64,000 nt of DNA from Anniella stebbinsi (taxonomy: Eukaryota > Chordata > Lepidosauria > Squamata > Anniellidae): positions 30,756,001 to 30,820,000 of the forward strand of contig JARDYH010000004.1 in assembly GCA_029215795.1 (NCBI GenBank), written 5' to 3'. The number at the start of each line of letters is the position of its first letter. Position 1 is the stretch's first letter. Shown here in pieces: positions 53,840 through 63,940 of this stretch. The position numbers were made by a program, and so were the translations under genes. Under the pieces are notes generated by a model. It worked only from the letters and a program-made list of their open reading frames with translations, was not told the origin of the DNA and searched no databases.

Positions 53840-54883
53840 GCTGGGATGCTGTACTATGCTTGATACTATGCGGGTGTTACCCTTATCATTTACTTCTGGG
53901 GTGCAGCCAAACATTTTTCAGTCTGAGAGCCAAATTCCATTTTGGAGATGCTCTCAAGGACCACTTTTCAGCGACTGGTGGGGCCAAGGCAAAAGAGGCA
54001 GGGCCAAAAGAATAATAATCAATAATCATCATAATCATCTATAAAAACCTCCACGAGCAAGAAAGAGATGAATAACAACCATCACCACCACCAAAAAAAA
54101 AAAACCCAACCAAAAAATTCAAACAAAAACCCACCAGCCTATTCTAGCTTTTAATTCTTGCTTCCACTAAGCCTTAGGAGAAGGTATTCAATTTTTCAGA
54201 AAGGTGAAAAATGCAAAAATTCCGGGAAAACACCAAATGACGGATGGTTGGGAAAAAGGGTGTGTGGCATTTTGGGGGATCTTCCTGGGCTAGATTCTGC
54301 CCCTGGGCCTCAGCTTGTGTACCCCTGATTTAGTTGAACACTATTGATTTCTTCATTTTCATTGATATAATATTGGTTTGCATCCAATAGTGCCCTTCCA
54401 TTCGCAAAAGGATCTGTGTTTTCTAACCAAGGCTGCCAATTCTCCTTCCATATCACTGTCCATTCTGTTCAGGAAGGTCCTCCAGTGCTCTGGAGTAGAT
54501 TTGTGGGGAGGGCAGAGTAGACTGCAGGTAGAAGAGGAAACTGGTGAAAAATCATCCCTCCCTTCTCTTCCATTGCTGGGTCAAAAGCCCTTTCTTGAAT
54601 TGATGCACAGAATTGGATTCAGACCATTGCATTGATTAGTGAGGTATTTTGGTATTGTTATCATTTTCTTTGGAATGGAAAGGTGCGTGATAATTTTTTT
54701 TATAAATATCTAAACTTTCATGTCTAAATGTACCAACTAGGAATCAAGTCACATTGAACCTAGTGTTGACATGTTTAAATCATGGCAGTCTGGGCTACTT
54801 CATGAAACATTCTTCTCATGTGCATGACAAAATGAATAATGGATAGTTGTCAGAACTGGGTGAGGCCTGACTTATCCTCTATG
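53840..54883. other. Unassigned interval
   Basis: A-rich sequence at 54070-54130; otherwise nothing recognised. Confidence 0.4.
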
Positions 54884-55416
54884 CCCCCCTCTACAAGATT
54901 TCGTTTTGACGCCTGGTTCCCCAATTATGCGCATCTTCTCTGAATTGCTTTTACGCCTAATCCCTATACATGGGAGGCGTTGAAGTGCATTACGGGCTGT
55001 ATTAAAGGCTTTTAAAAGTTTTTGACATGCTGAGAATCGCATGCAAATGTTGCTGAAAGTAATGCGCTTTGTCCCAGAGAAACTCCCCAAACCGGTTCCC
55101 TCCCTTTATTCTCCCCGCCCACCAGAATCTCCCGCCTTGGTTTCCTAGGTTACCTGAAAGGAATGAGCTAATTAACATGTTCAGCTACCTGTCTTCCCCC
55201 CTCCTTTGCCCGATTGCCATGATCTCCTCAGGAGTAAATGGCAATGTGTCTCACACACACACACATACACACACCAAAACAGACAGAGGGATGCTGCTTC
55301 GTTCCTTCCCCCTCCACATCCCAATGAGCTCAACAATTGTAAAACATACACACACACCTCAGCTCAGGAACCCAGCAAGAAGCGAGGGGAAGTTATGTCT
55401 GCTGATGGATAATTAT

Positions 55417-56279
55417 TAGGGATGTGCACTGGATCGGATCCGATCCATGATCCGAATCTGATCCAGGGGGAAATCGGATAAATTATCCGATTTCCGATCT
55501 CACCGCTGGATCGGCCGATCCAATCCGAACCGATCCGAAAAGGTTCCGATCTGGTTTGAATGGATTGGCGGATCGGCTGGCGCCCACTGGCGCCCGCTGC
55601 CGCTTCCATTGGCGGGTGCCAGCGGGCGCCCGCCGATGGAAGTGGACAGCGGGGGGGGGGGGCCTTCCCTAGCGGGGCTGTCCACGGCGCGCTTACCTTC
55701 CAGGGATGTCCGCTCCCATCTGGCACCAGCTGCTACTGCGAGCGGGCTTCACTGCCTGCTCCAGGGTGGTAAGCCAGGTGATGACATCACCCGGTGTGCC
55801 ACCCTGGAGCAGGCCGCGAAGCCTGCTCACAGTAGCAGCCGGCACCGGACAGGAGCGGACGTCCCTGTAAGGTAAGCAGTGGCAGGGGGGAGGGGGCTTA
55901 ACCCCCCTGGGGCCTTCCGCTTCCATCCACTGGCGCCCGCAGGTGCCAGCGGATGGAAGTGGATGGCCCCGGGGGGGGTAGGGAGCGCGGGGGAGGAGGC
56001 TTACCTGCCAGGGCCGTCCACAGTGGACGGCCCTGGGGGGGAGGGAGTTAGGCCCCCCTCACCCACCCGCCGCCATTTTTTCCTCATAGACTTGCATTGC
56101 AATGCAAGTCTATGGGGGAAAAAATGGCGGCCGATCCAAAAATTTTCGATTTTTGGATCGTGATCAGACTCGATCCGGTCCGGGGGGCCTCCAATTTTGT
56201 CCAATCCAATCCATGACAAAATTGGAGGTCCTGATCCGGGTCCCGATCCGATCCGGGGGGGCGTCTGTGCACACCCCTA
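55417..56279 (+). mobile_element. Element C: GC-rich hAT-like transposon with one CRE palindrome (863 bp)
   Basis: Starts tagggatgtgcactggatcg, ends ctgtgcacacccct plus a. Flanks ataattat (55409-55416) and ctaattat (56280-56287) are an 8-bp duplication with one mismatch. Same order of parts as A: GATCGG-rich ends, gcgcc hairpin, one CRE module, a ccgctggcgcc-type hairpin, then YY1-like and GCATTGC parts. It has a single module, so it is the simplest form of the family here. It lies within H2, so it is younger than H2. Confidence 0.9.
55692..55876. promoter_or_regulatory. Single CRE-centred palindromic module in element C
   Basis: cttacc at 55692-55697, core TGATGACATCA at 55779-55789, ggtaag at 55871-55876. 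The arms (agcgggcttcactgcctgct and complement) differ noticeably from those of A and B, but core and donor-like ends are kept. Confidence 0.5.
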
Positions 56280-56783
56280 CTAATTATACGCACATCCGCA
56301 CATCCTTTCTACCACCTTTACGTCTCATAAAACCACCTCCATCTGGCCCCGTGTCTCCATGTTAAAAATATTTCATCAGGGTACATCAAAGAAACTTTAT
56401 TTTTGGTTCACGTTGGGTCACCTCTTCTTGGAGCTTCCATCCAAAGAGATGGAGTACAAGGAGGAAGTTGCCAGGAGGAGAGAGGAAAGGAAACTAAACC
56501 AAAAAGTGGGAGGTTTTCTTAGCGAAGGGGCAGTTCTATGCATGACATTACGACCACAGTCCAACCCCTGATCGTTAATGCACCTCCTCAGAAAGTTGTT
56601 TACACGGACATAAGGCGCTCTTACTCCCGCCGTAAATTAAAACTCGCTAATTAACGCGCATTCGAAAATGCGAATAATCGGAGAGAAAACGCACCTGAGC
56701 CCCTGATTTGCACTCTGCTCTTGTAGAGGTAAATTTCCTAATGCGCCTTGAAAGAGCTTTAAATCGCTCTTGTAGAGGCACCC

Positions 56784-57879
56784 TATGTTTCCAACCCCTA
56801 GTTAATGACAGTTACTTCACAGCTACTATCTGCAGCCTTTGCCTTCCTGCACATGGTAAGCCTGTCCTCACTTGTTTTTAAGTCTGGAAAGAGGGAGCAA
56901 CATTCAAAGTACTGAAAATCATGTCTTCATGAATGAAGTTAAAGTAGCCACACCATGCTAATGCACCATTAGAGTCACACTTTTATTAGCATGGAAATGG
57001 ATTTAGAAACCTCGTGAAACATCTTTTCCACTGACTTTAATGGAGCTGGAATGAACCCTTTCATTGATCACCATGATAACGCAGATGCCTGGAGTCAGAT
57101 AAAATATATTTAAAATATTATTAAACAACATGGGTGGACTGGAAAAAAAACACCATTTGAATATTAAAACAAAACATAATGAGATATGAATTTCAGATTA
57201 GGGCAAATCAAAGTGTGGATTGGTAGACAGGGAAGAGATGTTATGCATATGAGGACAGAATGAATTCAACAGTTCTTTGTGTATGAAACGATCTAGCCAA
57301 TGAAGAGTGGGAGGTAGTAGCTTGAAAACTCAGGATAAAGAAATATATTAGCTTGTGGATGGTTCAGAGACAGCGGTTATTTGAAAGTTATGCTGGAATC
57401 ATTTTCATTATGCAATGGGAAAACTTACATTTTATCATAGCACTTTTATGGGACAACCACCAATTAATGTAGGCTAAGACTGTCTGTATTTCTCCTAATC
57501 AAAATGATGACACTCTGTTCAAACAACCCATTACCTGCAGTATGTTCAGTGAGTCATGTAAAAGACCTAGACCAAGGTGGAAGCAGCTCCACCTTGGATT
57601 TTTTAAAGCCGGGCCTCCCCTTTGCCTTTATATCTCACACCACTTGTCATGGAGTGTTCAGATGAGCATGAATATCTGAGCATGTGAGAAGATGGGGAAA
57701 ATTAACTTCAGACAGTACAGAGATCTGATGAGAATAGGAAACACAAGTCCTTTGTGCCTCTAGTTGCCCCCAACTTGGAGAGCATTTTGGGTCTCACAAA
57801 CCGATTATATGTTTAATTATCACCTTGTTTCAGCTTGTGCTTTGTTCTTGCACTCAAGGAGTAAAATCAGAGTTTGAAG
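56784..57879. other. Unassigned interval
   Basis: Ordinary AT-rich DNA. No element ends, exon or RNA gene recognised. Confidence 0.4.
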
Positions 57880-59033
57880 TAGGAATGTGCATAGCCAAAA
57901 TTATTGTATCGTATCTTTATCAGAAATTCTGACTTAATTTTTTTTGGATCCGATCATATCGGGGGGGGGGGGGGTAACCCGGATTTGATCGGATTGGAAA
58001 TCCGATAAATATTGGAAGTTCTGATACGATAACTGTTTTTCCCCATAGGCTTGCATTGGGGGAAAGAAAGCTTTCCCCCAATGCAAGTCTATGGGGAAAA
58101 ACAGTGGGCCGGCCCTCCCTCCCTCCCTCCCCCACTTGCGCTCCCTCCCCCCACTTGCACTTCTTACCTGTCACAGCTGCTGCCCCCGCCCCATAGTACT
58201 ACTAAACAGGCTTTTCGGCCTGTTTGTCAGTACAGAGAAGAGCCGAGTGATGTCGTCATCACTTGGCACGGCTCTGAACTGACGAACAGACTGGAAAGCC
58301 TGTTTAGCAGTAGTACGGGGAGCGGTGGGGCGGTGGGGAAGGCCCAGGTAAGGGGCGAGAGGAAGGAGGGAGGGAGGGGAGGAAGGGAGGCCCCCCCTTA
58401 CCTGGGCCTTGTCTGCTGCCGTCCGCTGCTAGGAACTACTGAGAACTAGGCTTTGCAGCCTAGTTCTCAGTAGAGTGCTGGCGCACTGGGTGATGACGTC
58501 ACCCAGCGTGCTGGCGCTCTACTGAGAACTAGGCCGCAAAGCCTAGTTCTCAGTAGTTCCTAGCAGCAGACGGCAGTGGACAAGGCTCAGGTAAGGAGTG
58601 CGAGGGGGGAGGGGTCCCCCTTACCGGGGCCTTGTCCACTGCTGTGCACTGCCGTCCGCTGCTAGGAACTACTGAGAACTAGGCTTTGCGGCCTAGTTCT
58701 CAGTAAAGTGATGACATGCTGGGTGACGTCATCACCTGGCGCACTGGCACTATACTGATAACTAAGCTGCAAAGCCTAGTTCTCAGTAGTTCCTAGCAGC
58801 AGACGGCAGCGGACAAGGCCCAGGTAAGGAGCATGAGTGGGAGGGAGGAGGGAGGAGGGAGGGCCGGCCCTAGGTCTGATAATCTGATATGTCCGATAGT
58901 TATCAGACATATGGATTTCGGATCGGATCAGATAGGGCCTGAGGGAATGTGTATTGTTATTGTGAATCGGATGTCCGATAACGACCTTATCGGTTCGTTA
59001 TCGGCCATCGTAATGATACGATACACATCCCTA
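57880..59033 (+). mobile_element. Element D: hAT-like transposon with three CRE palindromes (1154 bp)
   Basis: Starts taggaatgtgcatagccaaa, ends gatacgatacacatccct plus a; perfect 8-bp duplication gtttgaag (57872-57879, 59034-59041). The subterminal sequence is rich in GTATCG/CGATAC and GGATCCGATC words, different from A. It shares the ccccataggcttgcattggggg module (58040-58062, with an inverted partner at 58075-58098). Three palindromic modules follow. No transposase frame. Element E (29751) is a truncated relative. Confidence 0.9.
58163..58828. promoter_or_regulatory. Three CRE-centred palindromic modules in element D
   Basis: Module 1: cttacc 58163-58168, core TGATGTCGTCATCA 58248-58261, ggtaag 58347-58352. 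Module 2: cttacc 58397-58402, perfect TGACGTCA 58494-58501, ggtaag 58590-58595. Module 3: cttacc 58620-58625, perfect TGACGTCA 58724-58731, ggtaag 58823-58828. Arms read ggaactactgagaactaggc or, in module 1, tagtactactaaacaggc. They resemble the 6.6-kb block only loosely and A-C hardly at all; core and ends are conserved. Confidence 0.5.
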
Positions 59034-59370
59034 GTTTGAAGCATGGTGAAAGTATGTCAACAGTTCCTGGAAGGATCAAAGCATCACTCATAAAAACCAT
59101 AGTTACCTATCATGTATAGAGTTCAGAATTTCAGCGATATGTGGTCTATGAATGAAATATGACATGGTTCCCCCACCAAAAAAATAAAAGCTTCAGGAAC
59201 TTTTGTTGTGCTCAGTAAAACACCACTTTCCTCTATTGATCTGTATGGGATATATGACTGACATATGGCTATACATACTACCATTGCACATATTCTATGG
59301 CTCCAGTTGAGAAACAGGTGACTGAGGAATAATAAGCCAGAAGCAAAAATGGTTGCTGAACCACTATGCA

Positions 59371-59512
59371 ATTATTTTATTCATTTTTTATTTATTTATG
59401 ATTACATTTGTATACCGCCCCATAGCCGAAGCTCTCTGGGCGGTTTACATAGGATTAAAAACAATATACAAAAATTAAAACAGCAAAAACATACAACATA
59501 CACATACAATTA
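59371..59512 (-). mobile_element. CR1/L2-type LINE 3' end, minus strand
   Basis: ttttattcattttttatttatttatg, acatttgtataccgccccat, agccgaagctctctgggcgg and tttacataggattaaaaaca: complement of the GAACTGCCCAGAGAGCTTT-type end. Confidence 0.85.
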
Positions 59513-59829
59513 TTTGCCTAGATAGGAGTTGCTATTCTGTGATAACATTAATAAGAAATAACAATATTAGATTCTTGATTATACAATATTTTCCTAAATG
59601 AAGGCTGTGGGTGGGGAGCACCCTGAGTACAGTGGCAATTAAAAGAAAGGCAAGCAGCTCGAGAGGTAGCACAAGTTTAACCCAAAGAAAATGAAAAGAT
59701 GGAGCCTCTGGCTAATTGGAAACATAAAATCCAGAATAAAAAGGGATGTGTCCATTGCCCCTCAATGTGGTCAATACTAAGACTAGGCTTGATGGAGGCC
59801 ATAGCTGAATCAAGACCTGAAGGGTTATA
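59513..59829. other. Unassigned interval
   Basis: No recognised features. Confidence 0.4.
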
Positions 59830-60035
59830 AAAGGCTGCCTTATATCAGGTCAGACAACCTTGTTCACATTGCCTAGTATTATCTACTCTGACTTGCAGTG
59901 TCTTTCCAGGCAGAATCCTTTCCCATTGCTTGCTGTCCAATCCCTTTTTAAACTGGACTCATACCAGAGATTAACCTGGGATCTTCTCCATACAAAGTAT
60001 ATATTCTACCACCACTGACCTCCAACCTTGAGCTC
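59830..60035 (-). mobile_element. tRNA-derived SINE, minus strand
   Basis: On plus: aaaggctgccttatatcagg, tgacttgcagtgtctttcca, gagattaacctgggatcttc, gtatatattctaccaccac. On minus this gives an A-box-like ggtggtagaatatatac and a B-box-like cccaggttaatctc. A common squamate SINE, diverged. Confidence 0.75.
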
Positions 60036-60104
60036 AACAACTCAGGGTCCCTATAGACTAATTGGCTGGAGAAGCTGGAGTGCAGCATGCAAATTAGCAG
60101 ACTT

Positions 60105-60305
60105 CTGGAATTTAAGAGAGCTGTGAAGACTGCTCTCTTCCGGCAGGCCTACCCAGTTGAATTTTAAGATGTTTTAAATAACGTATTTGTTTTTATCTGT
60201 TGTAATGGTTTATCTATTTTATGATTTTTGTATTTCTATTTATTGTTGTTCTCCACCTCAATCTGGATGGAGAGACGGGTTAGAAATTAAATAAATAAAT
60301 AAATG
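60105..60305 (+). mobile_element. LINE 3' end (same family as at element A)
   Basis: ggaatttaagagagctgtga, tcttccggcaggcctaccca, ttgaattttaagatgtttta, ttctccacctcaatctggat and an (AAAT)n tail at 60284-60303. An intact 3' end and the reference for the split LINE at 22825/24706. Confidence 0.8.
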
Positions 60306-61365
60306 CAGAAGGTACTGCTCTTTTTTCCTTTCCCGGTTGGCTTAATCCAGCCTTCCAATTCTCTGCTGTGCTTAAATTACACTCTGAAGGATGTCTACAC
60401 TAGGTCCTTGAGGTTACTGTAGACCTCAAGGTCCTTGAGGAACCCATAATGTCAATAAGCTTTCAAAAGAAATGCAGATTGTCACACTCTGAGGGTGAGT
60501 TAAGGGTGGGTTAAGTACTCCAGTTCCTGGCCCAATCAAGCAGATGTAAATGTTTTGTAAAATGGGTCAGCTCCAGATATCTGGAGGATCATGGCTTGTT
60601 TGTCCAAATCTTCCATGTCTAAAATAGTCACTGAGACTCCAGGAGCACAGATTACCTAATAGGACTTCCTGATTTTTGCTTAGTTCAGCATGTCTGTTAG
60701 AATAGTTTGCATTGCTGTATCACAACACTTCTTGTTCTGGGCCCTACAGAAGTAGGAAGTAAAGGAGTGTGTGAAATGGCCAAGAGTAGCAACAAACCCA
60801 CAACTCCTACTGTTTAAAAAAAGTTCTATGCATCTTAAATGTTTATTTAAGCTTCCTGAGGCCCACTATGAGGTGGCCTCAGGGAGCCCCAGTATCAGGT
60901 GAGCAATAGTACTTAGCCAAGTTTATACTCTTCCAAAATTGCCATTGCCACATCTCACCTACCCAACATCACAATTTTTTTGGGCTTCTGAACAGCAGTG
61001 CCATGATGTGGAAGGAATATTGTTGCTGTAACCAAGTGGGCTAAAGTTCCAGTGTAGATTCAGTGATCCCAGTAAGGATGCCATATTCACAATGAGCAGG
61101 GCTCCTGCTAGTTATGTAGAACGAACAGTTTTGGCAGCCACAGCCGCTTCTTCCATTTAATGCATTGTTGGTCCCATCAATATTCTCCAAGTAAAAAAAC
61201 AAATTCAATCAGGGCAAGTTCACCCATCACTACCAGTAACACCCTCCTCTTTCCCATCTGAGACCCGAGGGTAGCTGACCTGATGATAGCACTTAAAATG
61301 TAAAAGAAAGCAGAGAGCCCTAAAATCCTGGACATCTTCACTTGTTTCCTTGCTTTTTGTCTTTT
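60306..61365. other. Unassigned interval
   Basis: 60390-60440 has two short inverted/direct words (ggtccttgaggttactgtagacctcaagg). Otherwise nothing. Confidence 0.4.
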
Positions 61366-61391
61366 ACACACACACACACACACACACACAC
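61366..61391 (+). repeat. (CA)n microsatellite
   Basis: About thirteen CA units. Confidence 0.95.
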
Positions 61392-62053
61392 TCCTGCTTC
61401 ATCTACTCCTGCATTTCCTTGTGCTTATCTACAGAGACTCGTTCCCTTTTTACTGTTATAATTACTACCTGGATAACAGCAATCAAGCTTGGATGGATAT
61501 AAAAATATCTAGCTTCACATCTTCTGCTGCTCCTTTCTATCTTTTTCTTTTGTGGTTTCATCTGATTCAGCTTCTCCTAAGACACTTTCCATTCATTTAT
61601 TAATTGTCTAAGGAGGAAATGCAGTCGTTATGCATTTCCCCTTTTGTGGTCTCACTTAAATCTTACAAGTCTCACTAGGCTATGGTTTCCATCTCTTAAA
61701 TGCTCTCTCCGCTTTAGATCTCACTGCTTGATTTATTATTGATTCCACTTACAGCCCACTTCTGGCAACCAACAATTCCTTCCGAAAGTCTTTAAGGTGT
61801 TCCAGTTTTATGGCTTGCACACTTGAAGTCTCTGATTACCCTCATTTGTTCCCTTGCAACTTATTATGGTGGTGTATTGTCCTGCTTTTTTGTTTGACTC
61901 GTATTTCTGCTGCAGCCTATTCCTAATATCAGCTCACTCTTTAAAGACAAATTTAATCAGAAAAGAGCCAGAGGTGCAAAAAGGAAGTCCAAATCCAAAA
62001 TGCTGTTGACTCAAAGTTTGCAATGTGTTACAAACTTGCAGGCAGGGCAAGAG
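61392..62053. other. Unassigned interval
   Basis: No feature recognised. Confidence 0.4.
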
Positions 62054-62373
62054 TAGGCTGACCATATGAAAAGGAGGACAGGGCTCATGTAACTTTAACA
62101 GTTGTAGAGAAAATGGAATTTCAGCCGGTGTCATTTGTATGCAATTAGTTCCTGGTGATATTCCCTCTTCATCACAACAGTTAAAGGTGCAGGCACTATA
62201 CTAGAGTGACCATATACAAAAGAAGGCAGGGCCCCTGCAACTTTAACTGTTGTGATGAAGAGGGAATTTCACCAGGAACTAATTGCATACAAATGACACT
62301 GGCTGAAATTCTCTTTGCTCTACAACTGTTAAAGTTACATGAGCCCTGTCCTCATTTTCATATGGTCAGCCTA
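62054..62373. mobile_element. Palindromic hAT-like MITE, copy 8 (320 bp)
   Basis: Starts taggctgaccatatgaaaag, ends ttttcatatggtcagccta. Perfect 8-bp duplication ggcaagag (62046-62053, 62374-62381). GGCTGAC variant at both ends, as in copy 6; ggaactaattgcat subfamily. Confidence 0.95.
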
Positions 62374-62397
62374 GGCAAGAGCCACTATAGAATAGGG

Positions 62398-62480
62398 TAG
62401 GGTGACCATATGAAAAGGAGGACAGGGCTCCTGTATCTTTAACAGTTGCATAGAAAAAGAATTTTTAGCAGGTATCATTT
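62398..62480 (+). mobile_element. Palindromic hAT-like MITE, truncated copy 9
   Basis: tagggtgaccatatgaaaag to agcaggtatcattt, then unrelated sequence. Only the first 80 bases or so remain, 25 bp after copy 8. Confidence 0.85.
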
Positions 62481-63200
62481 CGATCCATGCTATACCAGGT
62501 AAAGGCAGCTGGTCTTTATTAGTATTTATAGTAGACACTGCCTTTTGTGGTATTTTTAGGATTGAATAAAGAACGTTTTTACATTAGCACCAGAGCTAGT
62601 CTCTTTTAGTTCCTCAACAACCCACTGTGGAAGGAGCCATTGCAGAGAGATACTTCCCCTGTCAGGAGATGATATCCCTCCGCAACCTCTCCTTCCCCAC
62701 TTGTTGCTATGCCGAGGGTGGAGAGAGATGCTGTCAGGCGAGTCTCTCCTGACAATGTCCCTCTGCTCTCAGCATAGCACCGAATCGTGAACAGAGGGTG
62801 GGACACAGGAGGATGCACTCACTCCTCCTGCACCCTGCCCTCCATTCAACACAAAGTGCTGGTGACGGGGGATGGTAGGCGCTCCTGCCACTCACAAACA
62901 GCAGCAGGAGTTCCTAGCATCCCCTGTCAGCAGGACTCTCTCCCCATGGTGAGGGCAAGGGCTGTGCATGGCCCTGGGAAGTCATGGGGCACCACAATTG
63001 GTGGCACCACACCCAGGGACAGCATGTGCCCATCATAGGAAGTGCGTGGGGAGCTGCTGATCATGGCATCCTATCAACGTTCAGCATGATCTGTGGCTCC
63101 CCAAGCCCTTCCCAGGACAGGATTATTTCCCCTGTCTATAGAGCCCCACTGGGCAAGAGCAGCAAGGGTTTTTGCAGCTCTTGCCTCGTGACTCTGTAGG
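62481..63200. other. Unassigned GC-moderate interval
   Basis: A plus-strand AATAAA is within gattgaataaagaacg at 62561-62576, followed by acattagcaccagagctag; this could be an LTR or polyadenylation remnant but nothing confirms it. 62690-62780 has an inverted pair (gctatgccgaggg, ctctcagcatagc). Confidence 0.35.
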
Positions 63201-63560
63201 CATGGTAAATAACCAAGTTTTGCAGATAACCAACTCTGCACAACGCTGGTTATTTGCGTTGGTTATTTCAGGGAAATAACCAACCATGACATGGGTTTTC
63301 CCCAACAGATGACACAATAGTCAACAGTGGACTATTTAGTCTACCGTGGACTATTTAATCAACCGTTGATTATTGTGTCATCCAAACCTACTCAGAGGAT
63401 CAATTCGGACAACACGTTAATCAACTGAGAGGACTTAACCCACTGACGGTGTGTTAAAAAGGCGGCCTCAATTCGGATGACACGCTGCAGCAGGGGATGC
63501 AAAGTTAAGTTAACCACCCTGGTGGTTAATAACGTACTCAGTTCTGACTGACAGCCCGGC
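63201..63560. mobile_element. Repeat with GGACAACACG/GGATGACACG words
   Basis: gataaccaactctgcacaac, atttgcgttggttatttcag; then tcaattcggacaacacgtta (63400) and tcaattcggatgacacgctg (63468), two direct copies 68 bp apart. Related words mark the MITE at 37380. It leads without a break into the GC-rich part at 63555, so it may be the end of a larger element. Confidence 0.45.
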
Positions 63561-63940
63561 CGCCATTTTCCCCGCTTACCGAACTCCGGCAGTCCTCCAG
63601 CAGGTATCCCAGCAAGCAAGGCGGCCGAAAACCATGGGTGCCGCCATTGTAGCCGATGCAGGACACGCCTCCCCAACCCCATTGGCTGCCTCAGTCAGTG
63701 GGCGGAACGCAGCAGCCTCGGGCAAAGAGTCTGCCAGGAGCGACGGCAGCACCAATACAACACCCGCACCCCACGCCCAGCAGAGCAATCCCAACGTTGG
63801 CACCCATGCCCCAGGGAGCCTCCCACCACCCACACTATACGGGGGACCAGGATGACCCACGGCCCCCCACCCCCCTCCTAGAGCATCTTACGCACACACA
63901 GGAAAGAAGGCGAGAGTGGGGTGGTTTGGAAAACTTTATT
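63555..63940 (-). other. GC-rich unit with poly(A) signal, ORF and splice-donor-like site
   Basis: On minus, AATAAA lies at 63940-63935, suggesting the end of a transcript coming from beyond the window. Next a 94-codon frame opens at 63860 and runs in frame to 63576; it ends exactly at a ggtaag donor-like site (63580-63575, cttacc on plus). A second in-frame Met is in the YY1-like context acaatggcggcaccc (63655-63641). Past the donor, ccggccgccattttcc (63557-63572) is another YY1-like motif. No protein family was recognised. It could be the first exon of a cellular or transposon gene, or chance in GC-rich DNA. Confidence 0.35.

Larger units (their letters stand above)
54884..56783. mobile_element. 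Element H2: CTCTACAAG-ended transposon interrupted by element C
   Basis: Left cccccctctacaagatttcg and right cgctcttgtagaggcac are inverted ends. The right side matches the complement of H1's left side, including the subterminal second copy (gctcttgtagaggtaaattt, 56716-56735); the left side matches the complement of H1's right side. H2 is thus opposite to H1. Flanks cctctatg and ccctatg suggest a target duplication. Without C it is about 1040 bp, three times H1, with about 700 bp of extra interior. The 70-codon frame at 56359-56571 has a charged stretch (EYKEEVARRREERKLNQK) but no recognised domain. Confidence 0.7.

Noticed and set aside
62561..62576. LTR polyadenylation region
   Set aside because: A single AATAAA with no paired LTR, primer-binding site or target duplication visible.
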